From Plakobranchus ocellatus (lineage: Eukaryota; Mollusca; Gastropoda; Plakobranchidae): a stretch of 36,194 bases of DNA. Position 1 is the first letter of the stretch; every line of letters begins with the position of its first letter. Below the pieces are notes generated by a model. The model was given only the letters and a program-made list of their open reading frames with translations. It was not told the origin of the DNA and did no database searches. Positions 36,131-36,194 of the stretch are shown here, piece by piece. A program made the position numbers and the translations under genes. Location: NCBI GenBank assembly GCA_019648995.1, contig BLXT01000388.1:313411-349604 (forward strand), read 5' to 3'.

Positions 36131-36194
36131 TGCTCTTTGTAGAGATTTTGACATATCAGCAGCATTGACACCTTTACTGCAGTATAAGAAACAC

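Overview
This window is nuclear DNA from an intron-rich animal, read across the middle and C-terminal half of a single gene on the minus strand. That gene is an orthologue of USP34, the giant ubiquitin-specific protease. Forty-five consecutive coding exons were placed by hand between 35322 (5'-most) and 1997 (3'-most). They were fixed by AG acceptors, GT donors (one GC donor) and unbroken codon phase. Joined, they give 4956 coding bases, or 1652 residues with no internal stop. The gene is incomplete at both ends: the first placed exon starts inside the protein, and the last ends in phase 0 at a splice donor, not at a stop. Residue numbers below count from the first residue in the window.

The coding order runs right to left. 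It starts with an alpha-helical, armadillo-like stretch (residues 1-332, exons 35322-28937). The USP catalytic domain follows (about 350-691, exons 28429-20906), with Cys364 in a NLGATCY box, His625 in GGHYY and Asn642 in the third active-site position. A long helical C-terminal region comes last (about 700-1652, exons 20377-1997). This region order and the local sequence match what is known of vertebrate USP34. No second protein-coding gene is supported.

The introns are AT-rich, full of A and T homopolymers, and carry the mobile and repeated DNA. The main items are: (1) a 1336-bp palindromic, piggyBac-like element flanked by TTAA at 381-1716; (2) a 378-bp TTAA-flanked element with repeat arrays at both ends at 29561-29938; (3) three copies of a tRNA-derived SINE with a class II (Ser/Leu-type) head and target-site duplications at about 6703-6825, 33794-33945 and 35740-35900; (4) a second tRNA-derived SINE family, duplicated on both sides of a 718-base run of N (12122-12839); (5) a decayed non-LTR retrotransposon 3' end near 34266-34460; (6) several short tandem repeats.

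The organism is an invertebrate animal by gene structure and repeat content. A lophotrochozoan such as a mollusc is my best guess, but nothing in the window proves it. There is no bacterial signature, CRISPR array, rRNA or free-standing tRNA gene.
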